From Anaerolineaceae bacterium (GTDB lineage: Bacteria; Chloroflexota; Anaerolineae; Aggregatilineales; Phototrophicaceae), in assembly GCA_016124855.1 (NCBI GenBank), contig WGMX01000028.1:124001-188000 (forward strand): a stretch of 64,000 nucleotides of DNA, read 5' to 3'. How positions within the stretch are numbered: position 1 is the stretch's first letter; each line of letters starts with the position of its first letter. Below the pieces are notes generated by a model. That model did not search any database. It was not told the origin of the DNA and was given only the letters and a program-made list of their open reading frames with translations. Made by a program: the position numbers and the translations under genes. Positions 26,852 to 37,867 of this stretch are shown here, piece by piece.

Positions 26852-27529
26852 ATGAAAATTAAATGGTACGGGCACGCAAGTTTTTTGATTACCGGTGATA
26901 ATGGCAGACGCATGGTCACTGATCCGTATACACCGGAAACCAGCGGATATGTCCCGATTCCAGATGCACCGGACATTGTCATCATATCTTCCGCTAATGA
27001 TACCTTTCACTGCCGAGCTGATCTTGTTCCCGGTCAACCTATGGTCATTAACGCGCTTGAACTGGCACAAAACGGAGGTCAACGCACCGAGCAAGGCATC
27101 CTTATCCAAGCGATTGCGGCAATGGAAGCACTTGATCATCAATTTCATGACCCTGACCAAAACGGAATGTATCGTTTTACGGTTGATGGAGTCAGCATTG
27201 GGCATCTCGGTGATGTCGGGAATCCACTGAGTGAGGATCAACTGCGCTTTTTCGCAGGCGTTGATGTTCTACTTGCTTTGGCAGGTGGGCATCCGACTAT
27301 AAATCTAGATGATTTGGATACGGTCGTTAAGCGCACACAGCCAAAAATCGTGATCCCTATGCATTTCCGCACATTACGATATAAACCACGCAACAGCTTT
27401 TGGATTCAATCGTTCTTAAATTACTACAATCCAGATGATGTGGATTTTGCCTGCGACTCGGAAGTCACCATCACAAAAGATACACTACCCGCTAAGACAC
27501 GGGTCACTATCCTTACACACGCTTGTTAA
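26852..27529 (+). CDS. Metallo-beta-lactamase-fold protein with a degenerate metal motif
   Basis: A 225-residue protein of the UlaG/UPF0173-like branch. It starts MKIKWYGHASFLIT, as in that branch, and keeps HLGDVG (about residue 116) and MHFRT (about 171). The main metal motif HxHxDH should follow the DIVIIS strand near residue 45-55, but the sequence there is SSANDTFHC, with the first histidine, second histidine and aspartate all replaced. It probably cannot bind two zincs normally. Its place between iolB and iolD, 45 bp after iolB, ties it to inositol use, possibly as a lactone- or sugar-binding accessory protein. Function unknown. Confidence 0.75.
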   Translation: MKIKWYGHASFLITGDNGRRMVTDPYTPETSGYVPIPDAPDIVIISSANDTFHCRADLVPGQPMVINALELAQNGGQRTEQGILIQAIAAMEALDHQFHDPDQNGMYRFTVDGVSIGHLGDVGNPLSEDQLRFFAGVDVLLALAGGHPTINLDDLDTVVKRTQPKIVIPMHFRTLRYKPRNSFWIQSFLNYYNPDDVDFACDSEVTITKDTLPAKTRVTILTHAC

Positions 27530-27575
27530 CGCTATCCATTAGTGAATATTGCCAGTTTATAGCTAAGGATTATTG

Positions 27576-29910
<2,335 letters not shown>

Positions 29911-29954
29911 GCGTGATTTGCTCGAAAGATTTCTACATTAAAGGACAAAACAAA

Positions 29955-30965
29955 ATGGCATTGAAGATAGGCGTGATCGGCGCAGGGCGTATCGGCAAAG
30001 TTCACGCGGAGACATTGGTACAGCGCGTTCCTGAAGCTCAGGTTGCAGCGGTAGCAGATGTCGTGCCCGCGGCGGCGCAGGATTTGGCGCAGCGCTTGAA
30101 TATCCCGAAAGCAACCGCCGATTACAAAGAAATATTGGCGGATAAAAGCATTGATGCGGTAGCAATTTGTTCGGCTACCGATACGCATTCGCAGATTATC
30201 ACTGAAGCGGCAGCAGCAGGTAAACACATTTTTTGTGAGAAGCCGGTTGATCTTGATTTGAAACGAATTGATGGTGCTTTGGCAGCAGTCGAAAAAGCAG
30301 GTGTAAAGCTCCAGATTGGGTTTAACCGACGCTTCGACGCAAACTACGCACGGGTACGACAGGCGATCAGCACGGGCGAAATCGGCGAGCTGCATGTGGT
30401 TCACATTATTAGTCGTGACCCTGCCCCACCGCCGATTAGTTATGTGAAGGTTTCGGGCGGTATTTTCATGGATATGTCGATCCATGACTTTGACATGGCG
30501 CGTTTCCTGACCGAGAGTGAAGCGGTTGAGGTTTATACGGTTGCCAGCGTCAAAGTCGATCCGGCGATTGGCGAGGCGGGCGACGTGGATACGGCTTTTG
30601 TGGTGATGAAGTTCGCTAACGGTGCGACGGTGACGATTGATAACAGTCGCAAGGCTGTTTACGGCTATGACCAGCGAGTGGAAGCGTTTGGCAGCGGTGG
30701 CGCGATCTCGACTGAGAATATTTATCCGAATGCGGCGACGATTAGCAACGGGCAAAACATCCGACGCGATTTACCGCTGAACTTCTTTATGGAACGTTAT
30801 ACTCAATCATATGCGAACGAGATGCAGGCATTTGTGGACGCAATTGTGAACAACAAACCTGTTCCGGTGACCGGTGCCGATGGGCGTGCGCCCGTGGTGA
30901 TGGGCATGGCGGCAAAGAAATCTCACCACGAACAACGTCCGGTTAAGATCAGCGAGATTAGCTGA
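29955..30965 (+). CDS. iolG: Inositol 2-dehydrogenase-like oxidoreductase (Gfo/Idh/MocA family)
   Basis: A 336-residue NAD-dependent dehydrogenase that would oxidise myo-inositol to scyllo-inosose, the first step of the pathway. It has IGVIGAGRIGKVHAETL (Rossmann), IFCEKPVDLDL (KP motif lysine near residue 95), QIGFNRRFDANYARVRQAI and the active-site stretch FMDMSIHDFDMARFL (D and H of the catalytic pair). The RRFD and SIHDFD motifs are typical of IolG. AAAGGA lies 7 bases before the ATG at 29955. It ends the iol operon. Confidence 0.88.
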   Translation: MALKIGVIGAGRIGKVHAETLVQRVPEAQVAAVADVVPAAAQDLAQRLNIPKATADYKEILADKSIDAVAICSATDTHSQIITEAAAAGKHIFCEKPVDLDLKRIDGALAAVEKAGVKLQIGFNRRFDANYARVRQAISTGEIGELHVVHIISRDPAPPPISYVKVSGGIFMDMSIHDFDMARFLTESEAVEVYTVASVKVDPAIGEAGDVDTAFVVMKFANGATVTIDNSRKAVYGYDQRVEAFGSGGAISTENIYPNAATISNGQNIRRDLPLNFFMERYTQSYANEMQAFVDAIVNNKPVPVTGADGRAPVVMGMAAKKSHHEQRPVKISEIS

Positions 30966-30983
30966 TCGTCTTTCGTCAAATCA

Positions 30984-31012
30984 AAAGGTGGTGAGGAAAT
31001 TCACCGCTTTTT
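30984..31012 (+). terminator. Possible terminator of the inositol operon
   Basis: The arms AAAGGTG and CACCGCTTT flank an 11-base loop, with a T-run inside the right arm. The stem is imperfect, so this is a modest prediction based on its position 18 bp after the iolG stop. Confidence 0.4.
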
Positions 31013-31483
31013 GATTCAAAATGTTGCGGCGCTAGTGCATATCTCATCGGCGGTTTTGAGGGAGCAAGATGCCGAACGTGCGAAATATGCTGCAAATGCG
31101 GCGAAAGCAGCAAAAACCAAAGTGGCAAATGTCGAAAATGATGCAGTTGTTGCAAATGTTGTTGTTGAGAATCGATCATTTTTGTCACATTTACAACGAT
31201 TGGTGGTTGTTAAGCTGCGTGTGATATTCGTTTTCAGATGAATGGAACGACAATCCCTAAGAACATTTTATACGACGTGAAGTCTCAACGGGTTACCTTT
31301 TGGAAGAACATTTTGTAACTGTTTCTTTAGGTCGGCGCTAACGATTTTGAGAGAGAAACTTGAGGGCGGTAGTTGGAGGATAGTTAGAAAACAATTTGTC
31401 GGGTTAACCGAAAATAAACCTAAGAAATAGTAATGAGTTCTGAGAGCCGAGTACTGGGTGATATGCAGAAGCGTAATACCTGT

Positions 31484-31504
31484 GGAACGGTCTTAGACCG
31501 TTCC
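31484..31504. repeat. Perfect 9-bp stem-loop GGAACGGTC-TTA-GACCGTTCC
   Basis: It sits 34 bp beyond the end of the amylase gene (minus strand). There is no T-tract on either side, so it is not a standard terminator. It may be a single copy of a dispersed palindromic element or an mRNA 3' stabiliser. Confidence 0.5.
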
Positions 31505-31537
31505 CTACGGAAAATTCGTCAATCGGCTACATTTTTG

Positions 31538-33154
31538 CTAGCGGCGGCGCTGGGCAATAAGGCTTTTATAATAAGCGAAAAGCTCGGTGTCTTGATCGTC
31601 ACCCCAGATCATCGGAACGCGATTGACGTGCATTCCAAAGCCTTCTGTACCGCTGACGTACTGAGAGATACCTACTTCTGTGCCGTAGTAGATTACCGGT
31701 GGGTTAGGGAGGCTCATTTGGAGGGCAGCGGCGCGACGCAGCGCCTCTTTGTCACCCCCTGATTGAAACAGGAAACGATCCATATCGTGATTGTCGATAA
31801 AGGTGGGCATGAGAAAGTCGGTGGGGAAAGCCTGACTATGACGCGAACGAAAACGTTCAAAATCATCTTCTGACCATTGATGCCATGCAAATGTCCGGCG
31901 AAAAGCATCGCATAAGTAAAAATCCAAGATGCCATCCAAACGACCGATATACTGCTGCTGTATATCAGGCGCATCAACCACTTCACCGAAACAGAAGCTA
32001 TCGGATTTTTCGGCTTTGACAGCGGGCAAAAAATAGGCCCAAAAATCGGGGCCGGGGCCATCAGCGACATCTAAACGAAATCCGTCTATATCAAATTCGC
32101 GCAACCAGAAACGGGCAATTTCGATGAGCCATTGACGCGCACTGGGATTGGCCACATTCATTTGAGGCATGGAGGCTATGCCAAAGTATGCACGATAACC
32201 GACCTCCGAGTCATCAAATGTAAACCAGTCACGGTAAATGCTATCAGGATTGGTACGAGCATCTTGGAAGTAAGGGTGTTGGTCCGAAATATGGTTGAGA
32301 GCAATATCGAGAATGACCCGAACGCCACGTGCATGAGCTTCTTGCATGAGAAAGTGTAGGGCTTCATCGCCACCGAGGCGCGGCTCAACTTTTACATAAT
32401 CCGTCACGTCATAGCCGTGATGTGAGCTGCTGGTAAAAATAGGACTAAGCCAAATGGTGTTCGCACCCAATTCAGTAATATAGTCCAACTTTTCGGCAAC
32501 GCCCCACAATGTTCCACCAACAAATCCGTTTAAGTCTTCCGTCTGCAACCAATCACTGCCCTGCCCCGGAAAAAAACGATCTACAAAGATATGATAAATT
32601 ACAGCATCGCGCGCCCAACGTGGGGGTCTAAATTGGTCGACGGACATTGCAAAAGTATAGGGCTTAGGCGAAACAACAAATGATAAATCTTCAGGAATGG
32701 GTTTGCCATTAAAAAAGGCAGACGCGCCAATTTCCCCGATATATTTGATATTCGGCCAATCCGCGAACATTTCAGGATTTTCGCCGGACCATGCGCCAAT
32801 TTGGTATCGAAGATAGCACTGCTCTGACTGTGGTGGAAGCGTGGCAATCCAGCGCTGTTGATAACCCCATGATATCGTGTCCCAGACAACACCATCTAGA
32901 CGAAATGGCACAACATCACCGCTATAGGCAATACCTTTTTCGCCAACAGGCTGTGTACCGTTATTGGTGAAGTAACAAACGACTCGATCAACAGAAACGT
33001 TTGTACCGATGTATACCGTTAAGGTAATCGGTTGACCGGGCTTAGGATCCTTTGGTGAAACTTCGTGTGCATGTTGTATGCCGCTGTGCCGCGCGCGGTG
33101 ACGTATCAATTTAAGTTGATCGTTTGCAAGGGTGCCAAAAATGAATTCTTCCAT
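31538..33154 (-). CDS. Alpha-amylase family GH13 (neopullulanase/cyclomaltodextrinase-like)
   Basis: A 538-residue enzyme. An N-terminal beta-sandwich (about 1-130, CBM34/N-type) precedes the catalytic barrel starting WARDAVIYHIFVDRFFPG. The four conserved regions are seen: DIALNH (I), GFRLDVADGPG with the aspartate nucleophile (II), FCFGEVVDAP with the acid/base glutamate (III) and FIDNHDMDR (IV). No signal peptide is present, so it likely acts on imported maltodextrin or stored glycogen. I chose the ATG at 33154, 5 bases after GAGG; an ATG at 33232 is in frame but has no ribosome-binding site and adds unlike sequence. Confidence 0.88.
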   Translation of the reverse strand: MEEFIFGTLANDQLKLIRHRARHSGIQHAHEVSPKDPKPGQPITLTVYIGTNVSVDRVVCYFTNNGTQPVGEKGIAYSGDVVPFRLDGVVWDTISWGYQQRWIATLPPQSEQCYLRYQIGAWSGENPEMFADWPNIKYIGEIGASAFFNGKPIPEDLSFVVSPKPYTFAMSVDQFRPPRWARDAVIYHIFVDRFFPGQGSDWLQTEDLNGFVGGTLWGVAEKLDYITELGANTIWLSPIFTSSSHHGYDVTDYVKVEPRLGGDEALHFLMQEAHARGVRVILDIALNHISDQHPYFQDARTNPDSIYRDWFTFDDSEVGYRAYFGIASMPQMNVANPSARQWLIEIARFWLREFDIDGFRLDVADGPGPDFWAYFLPAVKAEKSDSFCFGEVVDAPDIQQQYIGRLDGILDFYLCDAFRRTFAWHQWSEDDFERFRSRHSQAFPTDFLMPTFIDNHDMDRFLFQSGGDKEALRRAAALQMSLPNPPVIYYGTEVGISQYVSGTEGFGMHVNRVPMIWGDDQDTELFAYYKSLIAQRRR

Positions 33155-33392
33155 CATTACCTCATATATTGTGGTGACCACTTCAGGTAGTAAAGCAGGA
33201 GTTATACCTGACCGCAGTAAACTAATCCCCATAGTAACGGAGGGGATTATAAGGTGCTAGTGGTTCATTCGTGTTTTAATTTTGAACAGAAAGCTCATTC
33301 GGCTGATCGTTGTGAAGTGTAACTACCTAAACAAACCATCTCGAAATTACGTGCGCCGACAGGTACAGCGAACATCAGTTTACGCCACAGCG

Positions 33393-33420
33393 AAACAAAA
33401 AGACACTCAACTGAGTGCCT
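33393..33420 (-). terminator. Rho-independent terminator after the alpha-oxoamine synthase gene
   Basis: Read on the minus strand, AGGCACTCA-GT-TGAGTGTCT is followed by TTTTTG. It is a clean hairpin with a U-tract, 22 bp after the stop at 33443. Confidence 0.8.
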
Positions 33421-33442
33421 ATTTGTCTGGCAAGTGCCGCCA

Positions 33443-34663
33443 TTATTTTGTCGGTGTTATTTCCTGTTTGACTGGAATGAAATCCAAGCGTTCGCCGACA
33501 ACCTTGAAAGCATGCAAAGCACGATCCAAATGTTCGCGGCGATGGGTCGCGGTATAGCTTGTTCTGAGAAGACCGCCTTTAGGTGGCGCAGCAGGAGGCA
33601 CAACAGGATTGGTGTAAACACCTTCTTCGATGAGTGCGTTCCAAGCCAAGCCTACGCGGAAGTCTTCGCCGAGGACAACCGGAATAATGGGCGTGTTGCT
33701 GGTGGCTGTGTTATAGCCCATGTCTTTGAAACCTTGACGCATGTATTCGGCATTGTCCCAAAGATTCTCAACATGCTGCGGTTCAGTTTCGATAATGTCC
33801 AACGCGGCAAGGACAGCCGCGGTTTGGGGCGCAGGCAAAGCAGCCGAAAAAATAAGTGAACGCGCCTTGTGTTGGATATAGTAAATGACTTCAGCACTGC
33901 CGGCGATAAAGCCGCCGATAGATGCAAAGCTCTTACTGAATGTACCCATCATCAAGTCGATTTGGTCAGTCATGCCAAAATGTACGGCAGTACCACGACC
34001 GTTGCCGGTTACACCAATGCCATGGGCATCATCAACCATGATGCGAGCGCCATACTTTTTACTAATTGCGACTAATTCAGGCAGCGGCGCAATGTCCCCA
34101 CCCATGCTGTAAACGCCATCGACGATAACAAGTTTTCCCGATTCTTCGGGCAATTTGGAAAGAACCGATTCAAGACTATCCAAGCTGTTGTGGCGGAAAC
34201 GCTTCATTTCGCCCTGTGACATGGTCACACCATCAACAATGCTGGCATGATCATCTTTGTCGAGAACGACGACATCACCTTGCCCGACAATAGCCGAAAT
34301 TGCGCCAACATTACTTTGATAGCCTGTTGAGAATACTATCGCGGCTTCCATGCCCACGAACTTGGCGAGGCGACGTTCGAGTTCCAAATGAAGTTCGAGT
34401 GTTCCATTCAAGAAACGCGAACCGGTTACACTGGTGCCATAATAATTGATGGCATCAATTGCAGCTTGTTTTACACGCGGATCGGTCGTTAATCCTAAGT
34501 AGTTATTGGAGCCCAGCATGACCACTTCCTTACCTTCAAAGGTGGCTGTGACCCCCTCGGAATGGCTCAATGCACGGAAATAGGGATACATCCCAATTTC
34601 ACTCGCTTCTTTAGCGCGTTTGATGAGTTCATCGTTACGCATTTTGTCGAATAAATCAGCCAT
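33443..34663 (-). CDS. PLP-dependent alpha-oxoamine synthase (KBL / serine palmitoyltransferase-like)
   Basis: A 406-residue fold-type I PLP enzyme. The family joins an amino acid and an acyl-CoA with loss of CO2 or cleaves the reverse. Visible active-site residues are H139 in KDDHASIVDG, D211 and H214 in MVDDAHGIG, and the PLP lysine K244 in GTFSKSFASIGG. The C-terminal NPVVPPAAPPKGGLLRTSY segment resembles serine palmitoyltransferase-like members more than BioF, and 2-amino-3-ketobutyrate CoA ligase is also close. It stands alone with its own terminator, so context does not decide between glycine C-acetyltransferase and sphingolipid-type synthesis. Confidence 0.82.
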   Translation of the reverse strand: MADLFDKMRNDELIKRAKEASEIGMYPYFRALSHSEGVTATFEGKEVVMLGSNNYLGLTTDPRVKQAAIDAINYYGTSVTGSRFLNGTLELHLELERRLAKFVGMEAAIVFSTGYQSNVGAISAIVGQGDVVVLDKDDHASIVDGVTMSQGEMKRFRHNSLDSLESVLSKLPEESGKLVIVDGVYSMGGDIAPLPELVAISKKYGARIMVDDAHGIGVTGNGRGTAVHFGMTDQIDLMMGTFSKSFASIGGFIAGSAEVIYYIQHKARSLIFSAALPAPQTAAVLAALDIIETEPQHVENLWDNAEYMRQGFKDMGYNTATSNTPIIPVVLGEDFRVGLAWNALIEEGVYTNPVVPPAAPPKGGLLRTSYTATHRREHLDRALHAFKVVGERLDFIPVKQEITPTK

Positions 34664-35015
34664 GCAAAACCCCTTGTGAAAACTGTAACAATTACAAGTT
34701 TAGCTCAATAACGGCCTATTGTAAATGAAATAACACTGAAAATATCGCCTAGATATGGTTCATTTAATGAAAGTTCGCAACTTTAACAATGTTTTGAACG
34801 ATTCGCAAACTTAGACAGCTGTATATATTTCAGCGGCTAATTGGGCGCAAAACTAGCATTATTGAATCTAATGAACTATACGCAAGTTTAGCTGCAATGG
34901 GTGCAGCGAATGTAGACGCTGGCTTTTAATTCGAGTTGGGATAAGACTTGCACATGTGGCTAGTAGCGGGTTAGAATTGTGTGATTGAGGAAACGGACTT
35001 CAACTGGAGAAAGTT
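34664..35015. other. 352-bp intergenic region with promoter for the small membrane protein
   Basis: AT-rich divergent spacer. A good plus-strand promoter is at 34948-34977. A weaker element TGTTTT-N16-TAGACA (34790-34817) resembles the -35/-10 pattern shared by the mevalonate promoters. I see no gene in it. Confidence 0.5.
34948..34977 (+). promoter_or_regulatory. Promoter upstream of the two-TM protein gene
   Basis: TTGCAC (34948-34953), 18 bases, then TAGAAT (34972-34977). The start codon is 38 bases further on. Confidence 0.6.
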
Positions 35016-35249
35016 ATGTCATCGCTGAATGTCAGGCGCTTGATTGTTTGGTTAGTCTCTTTTGTGCTGGGTTTTGTCGTCACTTATTTGTTGGTGACAG
35101 TTGGTTTCCCCTTAGTCAAACCAGAGTCGGCTGGTATTACACTGGCTAAATACGGCTTCGGCTATTTTATTGTCACCTATATCCCTATCGTTTTGATTTG
35201 CGTTACGTGGCTTGATGCGTTCATGGGAACCAAGATTTTGCCCGATTAG
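35016..35249 (+). CDS. Small two-helix membrane protein, function unknown
   Basis: A 77-residue protein starting MSSLNVRRLIVWLVSFVLGF. It has two hydrophobic helices (about 8-31 and 46-66) joined by a short loop, with positive residues at the N terminus, so both ends are probably cytoplasmic. GGAGAAAG lies just upstream of the ATG, and it has its own promoter and terminator, which argues that it is a real single-gene unit. I do not recognise the family. Neighbours converge or diverge and give no clue. Confidence 0.75.
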   Translation: MSSLNVRRLIVWLVSFVLGFVVTYLLVTVGFPLVKPESAGITLAKYGFGYFIVTYIPIVLICVTWLDAFMGTKILPD

Positions 35250-35271
35250 GCACACCTGTTATGGATGTAAT

Positions 35272-35296
35272 AACCCGCTGCATAAGCGGGTTTTTC
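35272..35296. terminator. Terminator after the two-TM protein gene
   Basis: AACCCGC-TGCATAA-GCGGGTT followed by TTTT. It lies between the small gene and the converging deacetylase gene and may serve both. Confidence 0.85.
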
Positions 35297-35303
35297 ATGT
35301 GTA

Positions 35304-36092
35304 TTAATGACGGAGGATAGAAGCCAGCGCAGCAACGCTCATGTTCCCCGCAATTCGAAGACGTGGGAGATGTAGACGACCCGAAGTCGTTTGCAGATCA
35401 CCATTGGCAGTTGAAACGCCGATCCAAACCCCCAGTTCTTTGGCAACCTGAAGTGTAGCCGCATCATAATGGCCAACTGGATAGTCAAACATCCGTGGAA
35501 TACGTCCGGTATAGGCCTTAAGACTTTCAATACTGCCTTTCATTTGATAAATCAGGAAATCATGATCTCGTTGGCGCAAATCAAGGTGATCTTTGGTGTG
35601 TGGTTCCATGCTCATGCCAGCACGAGACATCTCGGCAATTTGCTGCCAAGACATGTAATTCGGGTCGTTAGCATCGGGGCGCGAGGTGATGATGAAGAAT
35701 GTTCCAATGAAGCCAAATTGTTTAAGAATAGGAAAAACATTGGTGTAGGCATCCTCATAGCCGTCATCAAACGTCAGAATGATAGACTTTGGTGGGAGCG
35801 ACTTTCCGTTGGTGAGAGCATCATAGAGATCATACAACGAGATCGTGTTATAGCCTTGATCGTGCAAATATTGCATGTGCGATTTGAAAATTGATGGCGT
35901 AACCGTTAAGCCACGCCGAATTTCGTCTGCATGTGGTGGCAATTCGCTAACATAGTGATACATCAAAATCGGGAGACGAAGACGACGCAAAGTGGCGCCC
36001 TGCTCCACCTGAAAGGTGTTTGAGGCAACCGTTTCAAGACTGGTGATTAATAACAAAGCAAGGATCGTCAAAGTCAAGATGATACGTTTCAT
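35304..36092 (-). CDS. Secreted polysaccharide deacetylase (NodB homology domain)
   Basis: A 262-residue exported enzyme of carbohydrate esterase family 4. From the ATG at 36092 it has a signal peptide (MKRIILTLTILALLLI, cleavage near VAS-NTF). The NodB domain shows LPILMYHYVS, the metal/catalytic motif ILTFDDGYEDAY (aspartate pair), and EPHTKDHLDL with the two metal-binding histidines. Longer in-frame starts (ATG 36170, TTG 36188) add a non-hydrophobic leader and have no ribosome-binding site. It removes N-acetyl groups from peptidoglycan or another surface glycan. It is a single gene converging with the two-TM protein. Confidence 0.88.
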   Translation of the reverse strand: MKRIILTLTILALLLITSLETVASNTFQVEQGATLRRLRLPILMYHYVSELPPHADEIRRGLTVTPSIFKSHMQYLHDQGYNTISLYDLYDALTNGKSLPPKSIILTFDDGYEDAYTNVFPILKQFGFIGTFFIITSRPDANDPNYMSWQQIAEMSRAGMSMEPHTKDHLDLRQRDHDFLIYQMKGSIESLKAYTGRIPRMFDYPVGHYDAATLQVAKELGVWIGVSTANGDLQTTSGRLHLPRLRIAGNMSVAALASILRH

Positions 36093-36291
36093 AAAAGTAG
36101 AGGCTTCTGCGCTAAGGTTTATCTTAAAATAAGGGGAGAGTTTTAGCGCCTCTGTACATTCTAGGCGCATTTTGGCTATTTGATCCAAAGCGTTTCCTTA
36201 GCGGCGGGTAAACGCGGGATTTGTCAAAAGACTATCAAAGACTCTCCAAATAGGTGAAAGTCGCTAATTGATTGTGCGGATTTTCACTTGC

Positions 36292-36340
36292 TTGATAGGT
36301 TTTGAAAGTTTGTTACTGCTAGACTTCCAACATTCTCGTG
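36292..36340 (+). promoter_or_regulatory. Shared mevalonate promoter block, copy upstream of HMG-CoA reductase
   Basis: The block begins TTGATAGGTTTTGA and ends CATTCTCGTG, with TAGACT at offset 28. The same 14-mer, the same total length (49 bp), the same TCTCGTG end and a TA-rich box at the same offset recur at 40169-40217. It may be read as a GGTTTT -35 box, 16-base spacer and TAGACT -10 box, followed by a conserved downstream element. The start codon is 16 bases after the block. Confidence 0.65.
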
Positions 36341-36356
36341 AAAGAAAGAGTGAGAT

Positions 36357-37673
36357 ATGAGTCGTTCGTCGCGGATACCGGGATTTTACAAACGTTCATT
36401 AAAAGATCGCAGTCATGTGGTTGGCGAATGGGCAAACTTAACCGCTGATGAGATCAATGTGCTCAATGGGTTAAGCGGTCTAAACGCAGAACATGCCGAA
36501 CACATGATTGAGAACGCGATTGGTGTGTATGCCCTGCCACTTGGTATCGCAACGAACTTTCTGGTCAATGGCAAGGATTATTTGATCCCAATGGTGGTGG
36601 AAGAACCATCGGTGGTGGCTGCGGTCAGCAATGCCGCGCGGTTGTTCCGTGCAGGCGGGGGATTTATCACATCAAGTGATGAGCCAGTGATGATCGGGCA
36701 AATCCAAGTGCTGGATGTTAAGGATGTGAATGCGGCGGCTGACACTGTGTTAGCACACAAAACTGAACTGATGGCTGAGGCAGATAAGGTTGGTGGCAGC
36801 ATTGTGCGGCATGGCGGCGGCGCACGGGATATTCAAGTGCGGACTATTCCTGAGAGTTCAGTCGGGCCGATGTTGATTGTCCACCTCCTGTACGACACAC
36901 GCGATGCCATGGGCGCAAACGCAATTAACACAGCGGTTGAACATCTTGCTCCACAGGTTGAGTCACTTACTAGCGGGCGGGTTAACTTGCGAATTTTGAG
37001 CAACCTGACCGATCAACGTAAAGCACGGGCAGAAGGGATGATTCCGGCGCAAGAATTAGCCTCCGACAGCTTAAGCGGTGAAGAAGCAGTACGGTCGATT
37101 GTCGAAGCCGGTGTGTTTGCCGAAGTTGATCCCTATCGAGCAACAACCCATAACAAAGGCATTATGAACGGAATTGACGCGATTGTGATTGCAACCGGCA
37201 ACGATTGGCGGGCAATCGAGTCTGGAGCACACGCGTATGCTGCTCGAAATGGCCAATATACGAGTTTGAGCAAATGGTGGCAGGACTCGGACGGCAATTT
37301 ACGTGGCTCAATTGAACTGCCGTTGGCACTGGGAACGGTTGGCGGTGCAACGAAAGTTCATCCAGCAGCAGGATTAGCACTCAAGATTTTGGGGACACAG
37401 TCCGCGCGCGAACTCTCTGAGATTGCCGCATCTGTGGGATTGGCGCAAAACTTGGCGGCGATTAAGGCGCTGGCTACAGAGGGTATTCAACGTGGACATA
37501 TGCGAATGCACGCGCGGCAGCTGGCTGTAGCAGCAGGTGCAAGTGGAGATTTGGTCGGACGCGTGGTTCAAATGATGGTAAAAGAAGGCAATATCCGCTT
37601 AGAACGGGCGAAAACGCTGGTTCTAGAACTTACATCGGGTTCCGTATACAACCCCGCAGCAGGTGCTGATTAG
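36357..37673 (+). CDS. Hydroxymethylglutaryl-CoA reductase, class II type
   Basis: A 438-residue enzyme that reduces HMG-CoA to mevalonate (or runs in reverse in mevalonate degraders). Catalytic residues are visible: E82/E83 in VVEEPSVVAA, the lysine in THNKGIMNGIDAI, the aspartate in GNDWRAIES and the histidine in GHMRMHARQLA. ENAIGVYALPLGIATNFLVN and DAMGANAINTAVE (cofactor loop) place it in class II, without membrane helices. As HMG-CoA synthase genes follow 194 bp downstream, a biosynthetic role for isoprenoids is likely, which agrees with Chloroflexota using the mevalonate route. It has its own promoter block. Confidence 0.92.
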   Translation: MSRSSRIPGFYKRSLKDRSHVVGEWANLTADEINVLNGLSGLNAEHAEHMIENAIGVYALPLGIATNFLVNGKDYLIPMVVEEPSVVAAVSNAARLFRAGGGFITSSDEPVMIGQIQVLDVKDVNAAADTVLAHKTELMAEADKVGGSIVRHGGGARDIQVRTIPESSVGPMLIVHLLYDTRDAMGANAINTAVEHLAPQVESLTSGRVNLRILSNLTDQRKARAEGMIPAQELASDSLSGEEAVRSIVEAGVFAEVDPYRATTHNKGIMNGIDAIVIATGNDWRAIESGAHAYAARNGQYTSLSKWWQDSDGNLRGSIELPLALGTVGGATKVHPAAGLALKILGTQSARELSEIAASVGLAQNLAAIKALATEGIQRGHMRMHARQLAVAAGASGDLVGRVVQMMVKEGNIRLERAKTLVLELTSGSVYNPAAGAD

Positions 37674-37867
37674 GCAGCCTATTTCTGCAAAAACGCATCC
37701 ATGTGGAAATATATATTCTTGGGAATTTATTAACTACGTTCATTAGATTTGACGGTTTATTCTAGAAGTAGACACTGGCCGCAAATTTATGAGATGTGCA
37801 TTGAACGGATAATTATCGCGCCTATCAACTGAAGTTCAGGGCGCAGTAGAAGCCATAGGACAAATCA

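Larger units (their letters stand above)
30966..31537. other. 572-bp region without a supported gene
   Basis: A weak hairpin (AAAGGTG...CACCGCTTTTT, about 30984-31012) may terminate the iol operon. A purine-rich, GCAAATG-repeating tract follows (31085-31165) and could be read as a short alanine/lysine-rich peptide, but it has no ribosome-binding site. Two near copies of AAGAACATTTTRT lie at about 31259 and 31304. A 9-bp perfect stem-loop is at 31484-31504. Confidence 0.5.

Noticed and set aside
31011..31241. Plus-strand Ala/Lys/Val-rich frame of 76 codons in the spacer after the iol operon.
   Set aside because: It starts with TTG without a ribosome-binding site, and its helical look comes from the GCAAATG repeats. 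Not enough to call a gene.
37674..37867. A third copy of the 49-bp promoter block before HMG-CoA synthase (TTGACGGTTTATTC...TAGACA near 37750).
   Set aside because: The -35-like part resembles the block, but the distance to the TAGACA box is about 20 instead of 28, and the TCTCGTG end is missing.
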